Positions 51,976 to 61,777 of a stretch of 64,000 nt of DNA are shown here, piece after piece. The position numbers and the translations under genes were made by a program. The notes under the pieces were generated by a model that saw only the letters and a list, made by a program, of their open reading frames with translations, was not told the DNA's origin and did no database searches. Positions within the stretch are counted from its first letter, which is position 1; every line of letters begins with the position of its first letter. This DNA comes from Arthrobacter sp. efr-133-TYG-118 (GTDB lineage Bacteria > Actinomycetota > Actinomycetes > Actinomycetales > Micrococcaceae), in assembly GCF_030209755.1 (NCBI RefSeq), contig NZ_JARVRH010000012.1, positions 186,001-250,000 on the forward strand. The letters run 5' to 3'.

Positions 51976-52314
51976 ATGACCATCCTCAAATCCACTGCCC
52001 TTTTTGTCCTCGCGGCCATCGCCGAGATCGGCGGGGCCTGGCTGGTATGGCAATCGGTCAAGGAGGCCAAGCCCTGGTGGTGGGCAGGCCTCGGAATCGT
52101 GGCCCTCGGCATCTACGGATTCGTGGCGGCTTTCCAGCCGGACGCGCATTTCGGCCGCGTGCTTGCCGCTTACGGCGGCGTGTTCATCGCCGGATCCTTG
52201 GCTTGGGGAATGCTCCTTGACGGCTTCCGGCCGGACCGCTGGGACATTGTCGGAGCTATGATCTGCCTTCTGGGCGTCGCGGTGATTATGTTCGCGCCGC
52301 GATCGGGGAATTGA
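51976..52314 (+). CDS. UPF0060 (YnfA-family) membrane protein
   Basis: This 112-aa protein has four predicted helices and the YnfA signatures [76 protein letters not shown]. YnfA proteins are related to small multidrug resistance exporters. The ATG at 51976 gives the family length; the longer frame to 51892 is rejected. It is divergent from rpsF. Confidence 0.9.
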   Translation: MTILKSTALFVLAAIAEIGGAWLVWQSVKEAKPWWWAGLGIVALGIYGFVAAFQPDAHFGRVLAAYGGVFIAGSLAWGMLLDGFRPDRWDIVGAMICLLGVAVIMFAPRSGN

Positions 52315-52350
52315 AGGCCGTCGTGCCGGCCCTCGTGCCATGATCTGACT

Positions 52351-53022
52351 ATGAACGCCGCAGCAAAGAACAACCGTCCGAAGTCTGCCCGTGCCAAACG
52401 TTCCCAATTGCGATTTTGGCTCATGATCGTTACCGGCATCGCTGCGGCCTTAGCGACCGGACTATGGGGTCAGTGGATCTACGCACCCGCCGCGGGCTGG
52501 GCAGTGGCCGCGGCGGTCTACAACGTTTTCGTGTGGACGGTCATCACCCCGATGAAAGCCGATCAGACGAGAAGCCATGCCACGGAAGAAGATCCACGGC
52601 GCTCCACCGCCGACCTCCTCATCCTGTGTGCCGCCGTCGGTTCGCTCGCCGCCGTCGTGCTGGTGATGATCGGCGCCAAGGACGCGCACGGATTCGACAA
52701 ATTCATGCTTGCCCTGCTCGCCCTCGGCGGCGCGGTGGCGTCGTGGCTCCTGGTGCACACCCTCTTCACCTTGCGCTATGCCGAGGTGTACTACACGTCC
52801 GATCCGCCCCGCGGCATCGAATTCAACCAAAAAGAACCGCCGCAATACACGGATTTCGCCTACATGGCGTTCAGCCTCGGGATGACCTATCAAGTCTCGG
52901 ACACGTCGATCACCACCAGGACAATGCGGTCCGCCGCCTTGCGGCACAGCCTGCTCGCCTACGTTTTCGGCGTCGGGATCCTGGCCACCACCATCAACCT
53001 CGTGGTGAGCCTTGCGTCCTGA
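52351..53022 (+). CDS. DUF1345 membrane protein
   Basis: This 223-aa protein has five or six predicted helices and the DUF1345 hallmarks AYNVFVWTVITPM-like (here VYNVFVWT), LLVHTLFTLRYAEVYYT, DFAYMAFSLGMTYQVSDT and LRHSLLAYVFGVGILATTINL. The function is unknown. It lies 36 bp after the YnfA-like gene, possibly in one transcript. Confidence 0.88.
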   Translation: MNAAAKNNRPKSARAKRSQLRFWLMIVTGIAAALATGLWGQWIYAPAAGWAVAAAVYNVFVWTVITPMKADQTRSHATEEDPRRSTADLLILCAAVGSLAAVVLVMIGAKDAHGFDKFMLALLALGGAVASWLLVHTLFTLRYAEVYYTSDPPRGIEFNQKEPPQYTDFAYMAFSLGMTYQVSDTSITTRTMRSAALRHSLLAYVFGVGILATTINLVVSLAS

Positions 53023-53054
53023 GCCGGGCCGCCTTAGCCGGAGCTTGAGTAAAG

Positions 53055-54356
53055 CTAGATCGCTGTCCGGAAGAACAACTCCGCCACCGTGGCCAGGTGG
53101 CGCGGGTCCTCAACGCCGCATAGCTCGCGTGCCGAGTGCATCGACAGAAGGGGCACGCCGACGTCGACCGTCCGGATCCCCAGGCGGGTAGCCGTCAGCG
53201 GACCGATGGTAGAGCCGCACGGGACGTCGTTGTTGGAGACGAACTCCTGGTAGGGGATGCCCGCCTCGCCGCAGAGCCGGGCCCAGAATGCCGCGCCGGT
53301 GGCGTCCGTGGCGTAACGCTGGTTGGCGTTGATCTTGAGAAGTGGTCCGCCGTTGAGGATGGGCCGGTTGGCGGGATCGTGCCGCTCGGGGTAGTTGGGG
53401 TGGACGGCGTGGCCGGCATCCGCAGAAACACAGAACGACGCCGACAACGCCTGGCGCCGTTCACTCACCGTCGCGCCGAATCCGTCGGAGATCCGGGTGA
53501 GGATGTCTTCGAGGATGGGTCCGCAGGCGCCGGAGCGCGAGGCGGAGCCGATTTCTTCGTGGTCGAAGGCGGCAAGGACCGCAATAGGACCGCCGGCCGG
53601 CGCACCTGCGGCCGCGTGCGCAATGAGTGCCGCAAGCCCGGCGTGGGTCGACGAGAGGTTGTCGAGCCGTCCTGAAGCGAAGAACTCGCCCTTTGCGCCG
53701 AACTGCTCAGGCGCCTGGGTGTCCGCGACGACGACGTCATAGCCGCCGATCTGCGCGGGATCCACGGAAGCCCCGGCCACGGAGTCCGCCAGGATTGCCA
53801 ACACGTCCGCGGAATCGGGATCGCCGAGGCCGAACACCGGGTTCATGTGCTGTTGCTTGTCGAGCGTGAGGCCGTCATTGACGGCCCGGTCCAGGTGGAT
53901 GGCCAACTGCGGAAAGCGCAGGAGCGGTCCGGTAGCTGTCAGGTGCTGGGTGCCGTCCAGCATCACGAGCCGCCCCGCGAGCCGAAGCTCACGGTCCAGC
54001 CAGGAGTTCAACAAAGGGCCGCCGTAGACCTCAACGCCGGCCTGGAGCCAGCCGAACTTGCCTGTCGTCGGCTTGGGTTTGAGCTTGAAGGACGGAGAAT
54101 CCGTGTGGGCGCCAAGGATGTTGAATGCAGTGGTCGGAGTTGCATCTTCGGGCGTCACCCAGGCGATGAGGGCTCCGTCCCGGATCACGTAGAAGCTGCC
54201 AGCCCCGCCCTCCCATGGCTGAAGTTCATCAAGGGCCGTGAAACCCGCTGCATCGAGCCGGCGCGCGGCCTCGTTGACGGCGTGGAAGCTCGACGGCGAT
54301 GCGCTCACATATGCGCCAAGGTCCTGGATGTGTTCTGCAGCGGAGTTCGAAGGCAT
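53055..54356 (-). CDS. M18-family aminopeptidase (DapE/PepC-like, aspartyl aminopeptidase type)
   Basis: This 433-aa zinc aminopeptidase of family M18 has metal and active-site segments GAHTDSPSFKLKP, ASGRLDNLSS, AAFDHEEIGSASRSGA, FCVSADAGHAVHPNYPERHD and the C-terminal LSMHSARE. It removes N-terminal residues from cytoplasmic peptides, typically acidic ones. The ATG at 54356 matches the family length; the longer frame to 54437 adds a non-homologous stretch. It is a single gene on the minus strand. Confidence 0.92.
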   Translation of the reverse strand: MPSNSAAEHIQDLGAYVSASPSSFHAVNEAARRLDAAGFTALDELQPWEGGAGSFYVIRDGALIAWVTPEDATPTTAFNILGAHTDSPSFKLKPKPTTGKFGWLQAGVEVYGGPLLNSWLDRELRLAGRLVMLDGTQHLTATGPLLRFPQLAIHLDRAVNDGLTLDKQQHMNPVFGLGDPDSADVLAILADSVAGASVDPAQIGGYDVVVADTQAPEQFGAKGEFFASGRLDNLSSTHAGLAALIAHAAAGAPAGGPIAVLAAFDHEEIGSASRSGACGPILEDILTRISDGFGATVSERRQALSASFCVSADAGHAVHPNYPERHDPANRPILNGGPLLKINANQRYATDATGAAFWARLCGEAGIPYQEFVSNNDVPCGSTIGPLTATRLGIRTVDVGVPLLSMHSARELCGVEDPRHLATVAELFFRTAI

Positions 54357-54481
54357 GGCTCCGAGTCTAGCCTCGGCGACGGACGACGCGGCCTCGAACC
54401 GGCGACACGGATAGTAACTGGCGATGCCGGAATTCACGCGTCGTCTGGGACTATCCGCGTCGCGACCCAGTGCCGGCAGTC

Positions 54482-55177
54482 CTAGTAATCCGGGTTGCTC
54501 GGGATCACGAGTCCTGTTTCGTAAGCGTAGACCACCACTTGGACCCTGTCGCGCAGATGCAGCTTGGTGAGGATCCGCCGGACGTGGGTCTTGACCGTGG
54601 CCTCGGACAGGAAGAACTTGTGGGCGATTTCCGCGTTGGACAGCCCTCCTGCGATAGCTTCCAGCATCTCGGTTTCGCGGGGCGTCAATTCTTCGAGCAG
54701 CGGATCGCGGGGCTGGGCTGTGGCCTGTCCGGGCATGCGACCCCCGCGGACGTAGGTTTCCAGGAGCCGTTGGGTGACCCTCGGAGCCACCACGGCGTCG
54801 CCGCTGGCCACAAGCCGGACGCCCTGGACCAACTCGGCAGGCGCAACATCCTTGAGCAGGAAGGCGGAAGCCCCTGCCTGCAGGCCGGAGAAGGCATATT
54901 CATCGAGGTCGAAAGTTGTCAGGATGATGATCCTGGCCTTGGATGCCGAGGCCGTGATCCGCCGTGTGGCTTCGATCCCATCCACGGCAGGCATCCGGAC
55001 GTCCATGAGCACCACGTCCGGTTCCAGTTCCTCGACCTTCCGCACTGCTTCAGCGCCGTCGGAGGCTTCGCCCACTACCTCGAGGTCGTCTTCGCCTTCC
55101 AGGATGAGCCGAAATCCCATGCGCAGCAGGGGCTGGTCGTCCACCAGCAGAACCCTGATGGGAGCATTGTCAGTCAT
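54482..55177 (-). CDS. NarL/LuxR-type response regulator
   Basis: This 231-aa regulator has a receiver domain with phospho-acceptor Asp59 in VVLMDVRMP and the conserved LLVDDQ and LLKD. A C-terminal LuxR HTH follows (about 165-225; LTPRETEMLEAIAGGLSNAEIAHKFFLSEATVKTHVRRILTKL). It overlaps the sensor kinase stop by 4 bp (55174-55177). It probably activates the adjacent ABC exporter, as this order is common in actinobacteria. Confidence 0.92.
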   Translation of the reverse strand: MTDNAPIRVLLVDDQPLLRMGFRLILEGEDDLEVVGEASDGAEAVRKVEELEPDVVLMDVRMPAVDGIEATRRITASASKARIIILTTFDLDEYAFSGLQAGASAFLLKDVAPAELVQGVRLVASGDAVVAPRVTQRLLETYVRGGRMPGQATAQPRDPLLEELTPRETEMLEAIAGGLSNAEIAHKFFLSEATVKTHVRRILTKLHLRDRVQVVVYAYETGLVIPSNPDY

Positions 55178-56460
55178 GATTTCCCCTTGTCGCCATTCCA
55201 GTTCAGCTCCGCATGGACGCGCCACCCGCCGTGGATTCCAGGGCCGGCATCCACGGTTCCAGCATAAATTCCCGCACGTTCACGCATTCCCGCGATGCCT
55301 TGGCCCGTTCCCAAGACCGCCTCTTCGGTGCCCGGATCCCGGGAGCCCCGGCCGTCGTCGAGCACTTCAATCGTGACCGAGTCGCTCTCACGCACGATCC
55401 TCACATCCACGTGGCTTGAGGAGCGGCCGTACCTGAGCACGTTCGTCAGGGATTCCTGCACGATCCGGTAGACGGTGAGCTGGAACGCCGGATCTTCAGG
55501 AAGGGCCGGACCAGTGTGGGAATAGTGCAACGGCAGCCCTGCCGTCCGGAATCCATCGAGCAGCTTGCTCAGGTCGTGCCCGGAAACCAACGGCTCCAAC
55601 GGTGCCGGGCGGGCTGAGTCGTCCCGCAGCACGCCGAGGACGCGGCGCATGTCGGCCAGCGCAGTCCTGCCGGTGCGGGACAGTTCGCCAAGCACCTCAC
55701 CCGCGCGCTCCGGATCCTTCTTGACCACGACGGCGGCGCCGTCCGAGAGGCTGATCATGACAGTGAGGGAGTGGGCCACGACGTCGTGCATCTCCCGGGC
55801 GATCCGGTTGCGTTCGGTGACGGAACCCAAGCGGGCCGTGCGTGCTGCCCAGGCCCTGATTTCGCTTTCGTGCTCACGCCGCTGCCGCACCGAAATGCCG
55901 ATGCCGGTGGCGATCAGGTTGGACAACAAAATGCTGACCGCAGCGGCGATGTTGCTGATGAGGTGGAAATTCTCCGGAATCGCCTCTCCGTTGGATGGGG
56001 TCGCCGGGCTGGTCCACATGAACAGGTACACGAGGGTCAGCGGCAGGCTCGCCGCGCCAAACACCGTCAACGCGAATCTCCGGGTCCTCGCCACGGCCAC
56101 GGCGTACAGCGCGAACCACAATCCCGCGGAGACATTCGAACCCCAGGGATTCAGCAGCGTCACGGCCACTTCGAGGACGGCAACGGCCGCAGTGACACTG
56201 AGCGGATTGCGGCGTCGAAGGAACAGGATGGCTGCAATGGCAACCAGCAGCAGGGCGGCGAACCACTTGCCATCCACGATGGAGCTGATGAACGTGGGCA
56301 GTGCCAGCAGCGAATAACAGAGCACCACCATCGCGTCCATGACCCGCGGGTGCTCAAAGAGATAGCGGCGGATCCTGCCACGGCGACGCAGCGTGATTTC
56401 AGCAAAGGACGCGTCGGCCACGTGGGCCGACGCGTCCTGTGCTGGCAACTCTTCACTCAT
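55174..56460 (-). CDS. Sensor histidine kinase (DesK/NarX type)
   Basis: This 428-aa kinase has four to five N-terminal membrane helices (about 44-150) and another helix near 170-190. A HisKA_3 dimerisation domain carries the phosphorylated His225 in REMHDVVAHSL. The HATPase_c domain has QESLTNVLRYG and DDGRG. It pairs with the overlapping response regulator. The short external loops suggest sensing inside the membrane, for example of cell-envelope stress. Confidence 0.91.
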   Translation of the reverse strand: MSEELPAQDASAHVADASFAEITLRRRGRIRRYLFEHPRVMDAMVVLCYSLLALPTFISSIVDGKWFAALLLVAIAAILFLRRRNPLSVTAAVAVLEVAVTLLNPWGSNVSAGLWFALYAVAVARTRRFALTVFGAASLPLTLVYLFMWTSPATPSNGEAIPENFHLISNIAAAVSILLSNLIATGIGISVRQRREHESEIRAWAARTARLGSVTERNRIAREMHDVVAHSLTVMISLSDGAAVVVKKDPERAGEVLGELSRTGRTALADMRRVLGVLRDDSARPAPLEPLVSGHDLSKLLDGFRTAGLPLHYSHTGPALPEDPAFQLTVYRIVQESLTNVLRYGRSSSHVDVRIVRESDSVTIEVLDDGRGSRDPGTEEAVLGTGQGIAGMRERAGIYAGTVDAGPGIHGGWRVHAELNWNGDKGKS

Positions 56461-56524
56461 GGCTTGAGCCTAGTGGCCTTGTCTGGAGTGGGTGTCCCTG
56501 GATAGCGAATCTGGCGATCGCGGA

Positions 56525-57415
56525 TCAGACGTCGCGCTTCTTGAGCGCAATGAGGGCAGGAACCATGAACAAGATGACGTAGCCAAGGAACACGAGACCG
56601 CCCGCCCATGGATCCAAGGTGCCGTCTACGTGGCCGATCGACAAGAAGCGACCGCCGGCCTCACTGGGCAGGTACTGGGGGACGTACTTCCAAAATTCTC
56701 CCGGGGCGAGGCTGAGGAACTGGCCGGCGAACGGGAGGACGAACATGATGCCCACCAGGACGGTAATGCCGCCCGCCGGGTTCTTCAGCAGTGTTCCGAG
56801 CGAGAGGCCGATCAGCGCGACCCCGGAGACGTACAGGCCGCCGGTGAAGACGCTGTAGAGGACGCCGTCCGTGTTCCAGCCGAGGTCAAGGCCAAAGTTG
56901 GCGAACATGGGTGACGCCAACAGGAAGGTCACGACGCCTGCCACCAGCGAAAGGACATAGGACACCACAACCAGGACCACGGCTTTGGCACCGAAGGTGG
57001 AGAGCCGGCCGGGCGCCGCGTTCATGGTTGACCGGATCATGCCGGTGGCGTACTCGGAGGCAATGAAGAGTACCGCCAGGGAACCCATGACGAGGATGCC
57101 GATGTTGAGTCCGGCGTTCGGCAGGTTGTAGAGGTTGAATCCCGAACCTGGCGGGAAGGAGTCAACGGCTTGCTGCACCGTTTCCTTGTGACCCTGGCGG
57201 CCGACTTCGACCATCTGGTTGATGAAATTCCAGCGGACCAGCGCGGACAGAAGGCCGATGCCGACGATGGCCACGAAGGTCAGGACCAACAGGAGCTTGG
57301 TGCTCATGAGGGTCCGGAACTTGATGGATTCGGAGTTCAGTACCCGGAGGAAAGTGACGCCACCGGTCCCGGCTGACGGGATCGCATGTTTCTTGCTGAC
57401 GGTAGTGGTGCTCAT
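56525..57415 (-). CDS. ABC-2 type transporter permease
   Basis: This 296-aa protein has six predicted helices in the ABC-2 pattern. It includes a large external loop after helix 1 (about 65-100) and the motif IASEYATGMIRSTMNAAPGR, typical of lantibiotic-immunity-type and antibiotic-export permeases. It overlaps the ATPase gene by 4 bp and forms an exporter with it. A two-component system is encoded 65 bp downstream on the same strand, its likely regulator. Confidence 0.88.
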   Translation of the reverse strand: MSTTTVSKKHAIPSAGTGGVTFLRVLNSESIKFRTLMSTKLLLVLTFVAIVGIGLLSALVRWNFINQMVEVGRQGHKETVQQAVDSFPPGSGFNLYNLPNAGLNIGILVMGSLAVLFIASEYATGMIRSTMNAAPGRLSTFGAKAVVLVVVSYVLSLVAGVVTFLLASPMFANFGLDLGWNTDGVLYSVFTGGLYVSGVALIGLSLGTLLKNPAGGITVLVGIMFVLPFAGQFLSLAPGEFWKYVPQYLPSEAGGRFLSIGHVDGTLDPWAGGLVFLGYVILFMVPALIALKKRDV

Positions 57416-58410
57416 GACTGGATCCCTTCCATGGTGGTAGCAGACGTAGCGCCGACGCCGGCCGGGCTTCCGTCCAGAGGCCCGCCTGGCGCTGCCGGTC
57501 CGCCGGTGATGTGCGAGTGGTATTCCACCTCGTCCTTGGTCAGCTGGAAGTAGGCCTCTTCCAGCGACGACGTGAGCGGAGTGAGTTCGTAGACCAGCAC
57601 CCGGTTGTCGAGGGCAAGCTCGGCGATGCGGAGCGGCTCCACTCCGTACACTTCCAGGGTTTCACGTTCGTTCTGCTCCACCCGGACACCGTCGCGGGCC
57701 AGCAACTCGGACAAGCGCGTGGTCTCCGAGGTACGGACCAAAGTGCGCTTGCGGGACTGGCTCTCAATCAGCGCGTCCACCGTGGTGTCTGCAATGATCC
57801 TGCCGCGACCGATCACAATGAGGTGATCCGCGGTCTGGGCCATCTCGGACATGAGGTGGCTGGAAATGAAGATGGTCTTGCCCTGGCTTGCCAGGTAGCG
57901 TGCAAGGTTCCTGACCCACTGGACACCCTCGGGATCCAGTCCGTTGACCGGTTCGTCGAGGATCAGCGTCTGGGGATCACCCAGGAGTGCGTTGGCGATG
58001 CCAAGCCGCTGGCCCATGCCGAGGGAGAACCCCCCGGCCTTCTTCTTGGCAACCGCGGTGAGGCCCGTCATCTCGATGACTTCCTCAACGCGCGAGTTCG
58101 GAATCCCGTGGGTAGCGGCCATGGCCCGCAGGTGGTTGTACGCGCTGCGGCTGGTGTGCACCGCCTTGGCATCGAGCAGCGCTCCCACTTGGTGGAGCGG
58201 GGCTTTGTGCTGGGAGTAATGCCGGCCGTTGACAATGACGTCGCCCGACGTCGGGCGGTCGAGACCCATGATCATGCGCATGGTGGTGGACTTGCCGGCG
58301 CCGTTCGGGCCAAGGAAGCCTGTGACTTTCCCGGGCTGTACGGTGAAGCTGATTCCGTCCACGGCTGTCTTTGCGCCGTAGACCTTCCTCAAGCCTGTTG
58401 CCTCAATCAT
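57412..58410 (-). CDS. ABC transporter ATP-binding protein (drug-export type)
   Basis: This 332-aa ATPase has Walker A GPNGAGKST (about 35-43), signature FSLGMGQRLGIA, Walker B LILDEPVNGLDPEG and H-loop SSHLMSE. A C-terminal extension after about residue 220 resembles DrrA/BcrA-type exporters. With the permease it should export or detoxify an envelope-active compound. It leads the operon. Confidence 0.92.
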   Translation of the reverse strand: MIEATGLRKVYGAKTAVDGISFTVQPGKVTGFLGPNGAGKSTTMRMIMGLDRPTSGDVIVNGRHYSQHKAPLHQVGALLDAKAVHTSRSAYNHLRAMAATHGIPNSRVEEVIEMTGLTAVAKKKAGGFSLGMGQRLGIANALLGDPQTLILDEPVNGLDPEGVQWVRNLARYLASQGKTIFISSHLMSEMAQTADHLIVIGRGRIIADTTVDALIESQSRKRTLVRTSETTRLSELLARDGVRVEQNERETLEVYGVEPLRIAELALDNRVLVYELTPLTSSLEEAYFQLTKDEVEYHSHITGGPAAPGGPLDGSPAGVGATSATTMEGIQS

Positions 58411-58577
58411 GGAAGCGTTCCCTCCGCTTGCTGCAGCTGTGTGGTGACTGTAGGTACAACGCTAGCCACCGGCACAGCGGAATTCGCCGGTCTCAGGGAT
58501 GATTCAGGGGCTGGTCAGGGTAGTCCCTATGGATGATGCCGACCGCGGCCAGGTCCTCCAGGGCACTAGGAAAAGAG

Positions 58578-60074
58578 CTAGGAAAGCGGCGAATACACCC
58601 GTAGGGCCCGGCGCTTCACGGTGAACTCCGCGGTCCGCACACCGGGCAACGGCTCGCCGTCGACCGCTATCACTAGCGGTTCTCCGATCGCTTCGATGCT
58701 GAGCTCCGCGGCTTCGCTGAGGTGGGTCACTTTGGATGCACCGACTGTTCCGGTGAGGATCGCCCACAGGAGGCGCAGCCGCGCAAAAGGCTCATCGGCC
58801 GTGACCATGCGGATGTCCAGCACGCCATCGTCAAGCACGGGACGCGTCAACGGCGCGAGGTCCCGCGGGTAGTAGCGGCCCCGGCCCAAATAGAGGATCC
58901 ATAACTTGTGGGGGACACCGTTGATCCGGAGGGTGGTCGGCGTTGCCGCGCCGAAGGTGCGCAGGCCTGCGACAAGTCCCGCGAGTGGCTTCCCGAAGGC
59001 GGGCTGCAGCCGTTCGCGTCGCCGCACCAAGTTGGGGTAAACGCCGACGCTTGCCGTATTGAGCATGATGAGTTCAGTGGTCTCGTCCTTGCCATCGACG
59101 CCGCGGCCCGCGCTCACATGGCCCAAGTCCGTCCATGCCGCTGCTCCCGTTTTGGCGGCTTTGAGGGCCCCTTCGAGGGACCGGGCGTCCACGTCACGTG
59201 CGAAATGGTTGAGTGTTCCGCCGGGCAGCACCAGCAAAGGCAGCGAGTGCTCGACGGCGGCCGCGGCGGCAGTGCCGACAGTTCCGTCGCCGCCCCACAC
59301 GCCCAAAGCCTTCGTCCCCGGCCGCCCCGCTGCGGCCCGGATTTCGGCAACCACGTCATCGCCATCGGAAATGATCCTTATATGCGCTTTGGGGAATATT
59401 TCCCGAAGCTGGGTTTCGGTCTCCGGCGAGTAGGAACCGCCAAGGGCGTTGACCGCAATGCTCAACCCCTCGCCGTCGCCGACAGCGGGCGCGTCGGCCG
59501 GTGAACGGTCCGTGGCCGGAACGGGAGGCCGGGCCGGCCACCATTTTCGCGTCAGGAGGGCCGCTCCGGCGCCGATCGCCGAGCCGAGCACGACGTCGGA
59601 GGGCCAGTGGGCGCCTGTGTGAACCCGGGAATACGCCACGCCCGCGGCAACGGGAGCCAAAATTGCACCAAGGCGGGGATTCACCAGTGCGACACCAAGA
59701 GTGAATGCGACGGCAGATGCTGAGTGCCCCGACGGCATCGAGGAGCTTGTGGGCTGCGGGTTGACAAAGCGGAAAGCCGGCAGGAGTTCGGGCAATGGCC
59801 GCGTCCGCGGAAGAAGCGTCTTGAAACCGAGATTGGTGACGGCCGACGCAACGCCAAGGGCCAGGAGTCCGTGGATCGCTGCGTTGCGGGGCTTACCCGG
59901 AAATGCCGCGCAAACGCCAGCGACGGCAAACCAGAGCTTGCCCTTGGTAGCGGCCTCCGAGAGGTTCTTCAAAACGGTGTCATGCGGGCCCTCAGGCCAC
60001 CGCGAGACCGCTCGGACCGCTGCCCGATCGAGTCGCGCTATCCGCCCTGAACCCCATCGCAGCATGCTTCGCAT
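58578..60074 (-). CDS. PAP2 phosphatase / diacylglycerol kinase-type fusion protein
   Basis: This 498-aa protein has two modules. The N-terminal PAP2 domain (about 30-185) has the three acid-phosphatase motifs: KTLLPRTRP, SSSMPSGHSAS and SRVHTGAHWPSD. The C-terminal lipid-kinase-like DAGK domain (about 200-495) has GVWGGDGTVGTAAAAAV, LPGGTLNHFARD and LDIRMVTADEPFARL. It probably remodels membrane lipids by dephosphorylating and phosphorylating lipid headgroups. Fusions like this are recurrent in actinobacteria. Confidence 0.9.
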   Translation of the reverse strand: MRSMLRWGSGRIARLDRAAVRAVSRWPEGPHDTVLKNLSEAATKGKLWFAVAGVCAAFPGKPRNAAIHGLLALGVASAVTNLGFKTLLPRTRPLPELLPAFRFVNPQPTSSSMPSGHSASAVAFTLGVALVNPRLGAILAPVAAGVAYSRVHTGAHWPSDVVLGSAIGAGAALLTRKWWPARPPVPATDRSPADAPAVGDGEGLSIAVNALGGSYSPETETQLREIFPKAHIRIISDGDDVVAEIRAAAGRPGTKALGVWGGDGTVGTAAAAAVEHSLPLLVLPGGTLNHFARDVDARSLEGALKAAKTGAAAWTDLGHVSAGRGVDGKDETTELIMLNTASVGVYPNLVRRRERLQPAFGKPLAGLVAGLRTFGAATPTTLRINGVPHKLWILYLGRGRYYPRDLAPLTRPVLDDGVLDIRMVTADEPFARLRLLWAILTGTVGASKVTHLSEAAELSIEAIGEPLVIAVDGEPLPGVRTAEFTVKRRALRVYSPLS

Positions 60075-60232
60075 CCCATCAGACTATCGGCGGGCTGGTT
60101 AGGATGTGGGATAGTGAGGGTCGTTCTTCCCCGCAAGCGCGTCGCAAGCGGCACGCCGAGCAGAACGTCACATAGGGTAAACCATCAGGTAGCACTCGGC
60201 ATGCTCCAAGACAGCGACCATAGTCTTCGGGC

Positions 60233-61771
60233 ATGCTCTCAAAGCCTCAACTCATCAACAGCGGCATCGGGGTGGCCGTCATCGGCATTGCCGCCGGCGC
60301 CTTCTTCGTGCTGAACGGTGTGCCGCAAACGGCCGCCGACACCACCGCCCGCACCGTCGCGGTCAGCGCCGCGGACCTCGCCGCCGTCTCTACGGCGAGC
60401 GGAAACGTCTCGCCCGCAAGCACGACGGTCATCAACGCTCAGAACTGCACCGGGCCCATCGCCACGGTTTCCGCCGTGACCGGTCAGCAGGTCACCGCCG
60501 GGCAGGTACTGGTCACCATTGATCCGACGAACGCCCAGAACGCCCTAGCAGTTGCCCAGGCCCAACTGGATTCCGCCGCAGCCCAGGCAAACCAACAGCA
60601 GGCCTCAGCCAACAACCAGGTAGCTTCGGCGAACCAGAGCCTGGCCAACGCCCAGCAAACGGCCAACCTCGACGCGAGCCAGCAAGCCAGCGCGGTGGCC
60701 GCCGCCCAGACAGCCGTGAACAATGACAATGCGACTGTCGCTGCGGCCCAGACCGCTGCCAGTGCCCAGCCCAGCAGCCAGCCGGCGCAGAACGCGCTCA
60801 GCGCGGCACAGGCCCAGCTGGCGAAGGATAACCAAGCACTGACCCAGGCAGCCAACCAGCAAGCCAGCTCGGCCCTCAAGGACAAAGAGCAGATCGCCTC
60901 GGCCGCGACGGCCCTCAATTCCGCCCAGAGCGGCGGAGGCGCCACGTCCAACACTACGTCTGCCCAGATAGCAGTCGACACTGCTACCAAGAACCTGGCG
61001 TCCTGCTCACTCGCGGCCCCGGTTTCAGGAACTGTCACCGCCGTGAACGCCGTGGTCGGAGGCAACGCCGGAAGCAGCTCCGGTTCTTCCGGGTCTTCCG
61101 GTTCCGGCTCTTCCGGAGCTTCCGGTTCCTCGAGCAGCACTTCCACAAGCGCCGCGAGCACATCGTCCTCGGGACTGATCACCATCAGCGACACCGCGCA
61201 CCTGCAGGTCATCGCCAACTTCGCCGAATCCGACATTGCCGCCATGAAGACCGGCGACTCGGCCACCTTCACCTTCCCGGCACTCAAGACAGACCCCTCC
61301 GCGGCCCCGGTCACAGGTACCATCACGGCAATCGCCCAGAACGCTACAACCACCAACAACGTGGTCAGCTACCCCGTGACGATCTCCATCACGAACCCCC
61401 CGGCTGCCCTCCGGCTCGGCCAGAGCGCAAACATCTCCGTGACCACGGCGACTGCCAAGAACGCCTTGGCGGTGCCATCGCTGGCCATCACCACCACGGG
61501 AACCAAGCAGACCGTCAACGTGATGAGGAACGGGACCACGACGGCGGTGACCATCACCACCGGGATCACGGACAACGGCCGCACCCAGGTGCTCACGGGA
61601 CTCAGTGCGGGCGATCAGGTTGAACTCCCGGCCATCTCCTCCACCCTGGACACCACCGGCACTACCGGACGAACCGGAGCGGGCGGACTTGGCGGTACGG
61701 GTGGATTCGGTGGCACAGGCGGCGCCGGAGTTACGGGCGGCACCGGTGGCACACGTGGAAATGGCGGGTAA
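60233..61771 (+). CDS. Periplasmic adaptor (MacA/HlyD-like membrane fusion protein)
   Basis: This 512-aa protein has an N-terminal membrane helix (about 9-28) and biotinyl-lipoyl-like segments around 62-95 and 259-275. Between them is a long Ala/Gln-rich alpha-helical hairpin (about 98-235). A Ser/Gly-rich stretch lies near 280-320 and the Gly/Thr tail is low complexity. The HlyD-like core is TISDTAHLQVIANFAESDI...LRLGQSANISVTT. It bridges the MacB-like transporter to the cell wall or outside. Its 3' end is 6 bp from the ATPase gene. Confidence 0.87.
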   Translation: MLSKPQLINSGIGVAVIGIAAGAFFVLNGVPQTAADTTARTVAVSAADLAAVSTASGNVSPASTTVINAQNCTGPIATVSAVTGQQVTAGQVLVTIDPTNAQNALAVAQAQLDSAAAQANQQQASANNQVASANQSLANAQQTANLDASQQASAVAAAQTAVNNDNATVAAAQTAASAQPSSQPAQNALSAAQAQLAKDNQALTQAANQQASSALKDKEQIASAATALNSAQSGGGATSNTTSAQIAVDTATKNLASCSLAAPVSGTVTAVNAVVGGNAGSSSGSSGSSGSGSSGASGSSSSTSTSAASTSSSGLITISDTAHLQVIANFAESDIAAMKTGDSATFTFPALKTDPSAAPVTGTITAIAQNATTTNNVVSYPVTISITNPPAALRLGQSANISVTTATAKNALAVPSLAITTTGTKQTVNVMRNGTTTAVTITTGITDNGRTQVLTGLSAGDQVELPAISSTLDTTGTTGRTGAGGLGGTGGFGGTGGAGVTGGTGGTRGNGG

Positions 61772-61777
61772 GCAGCC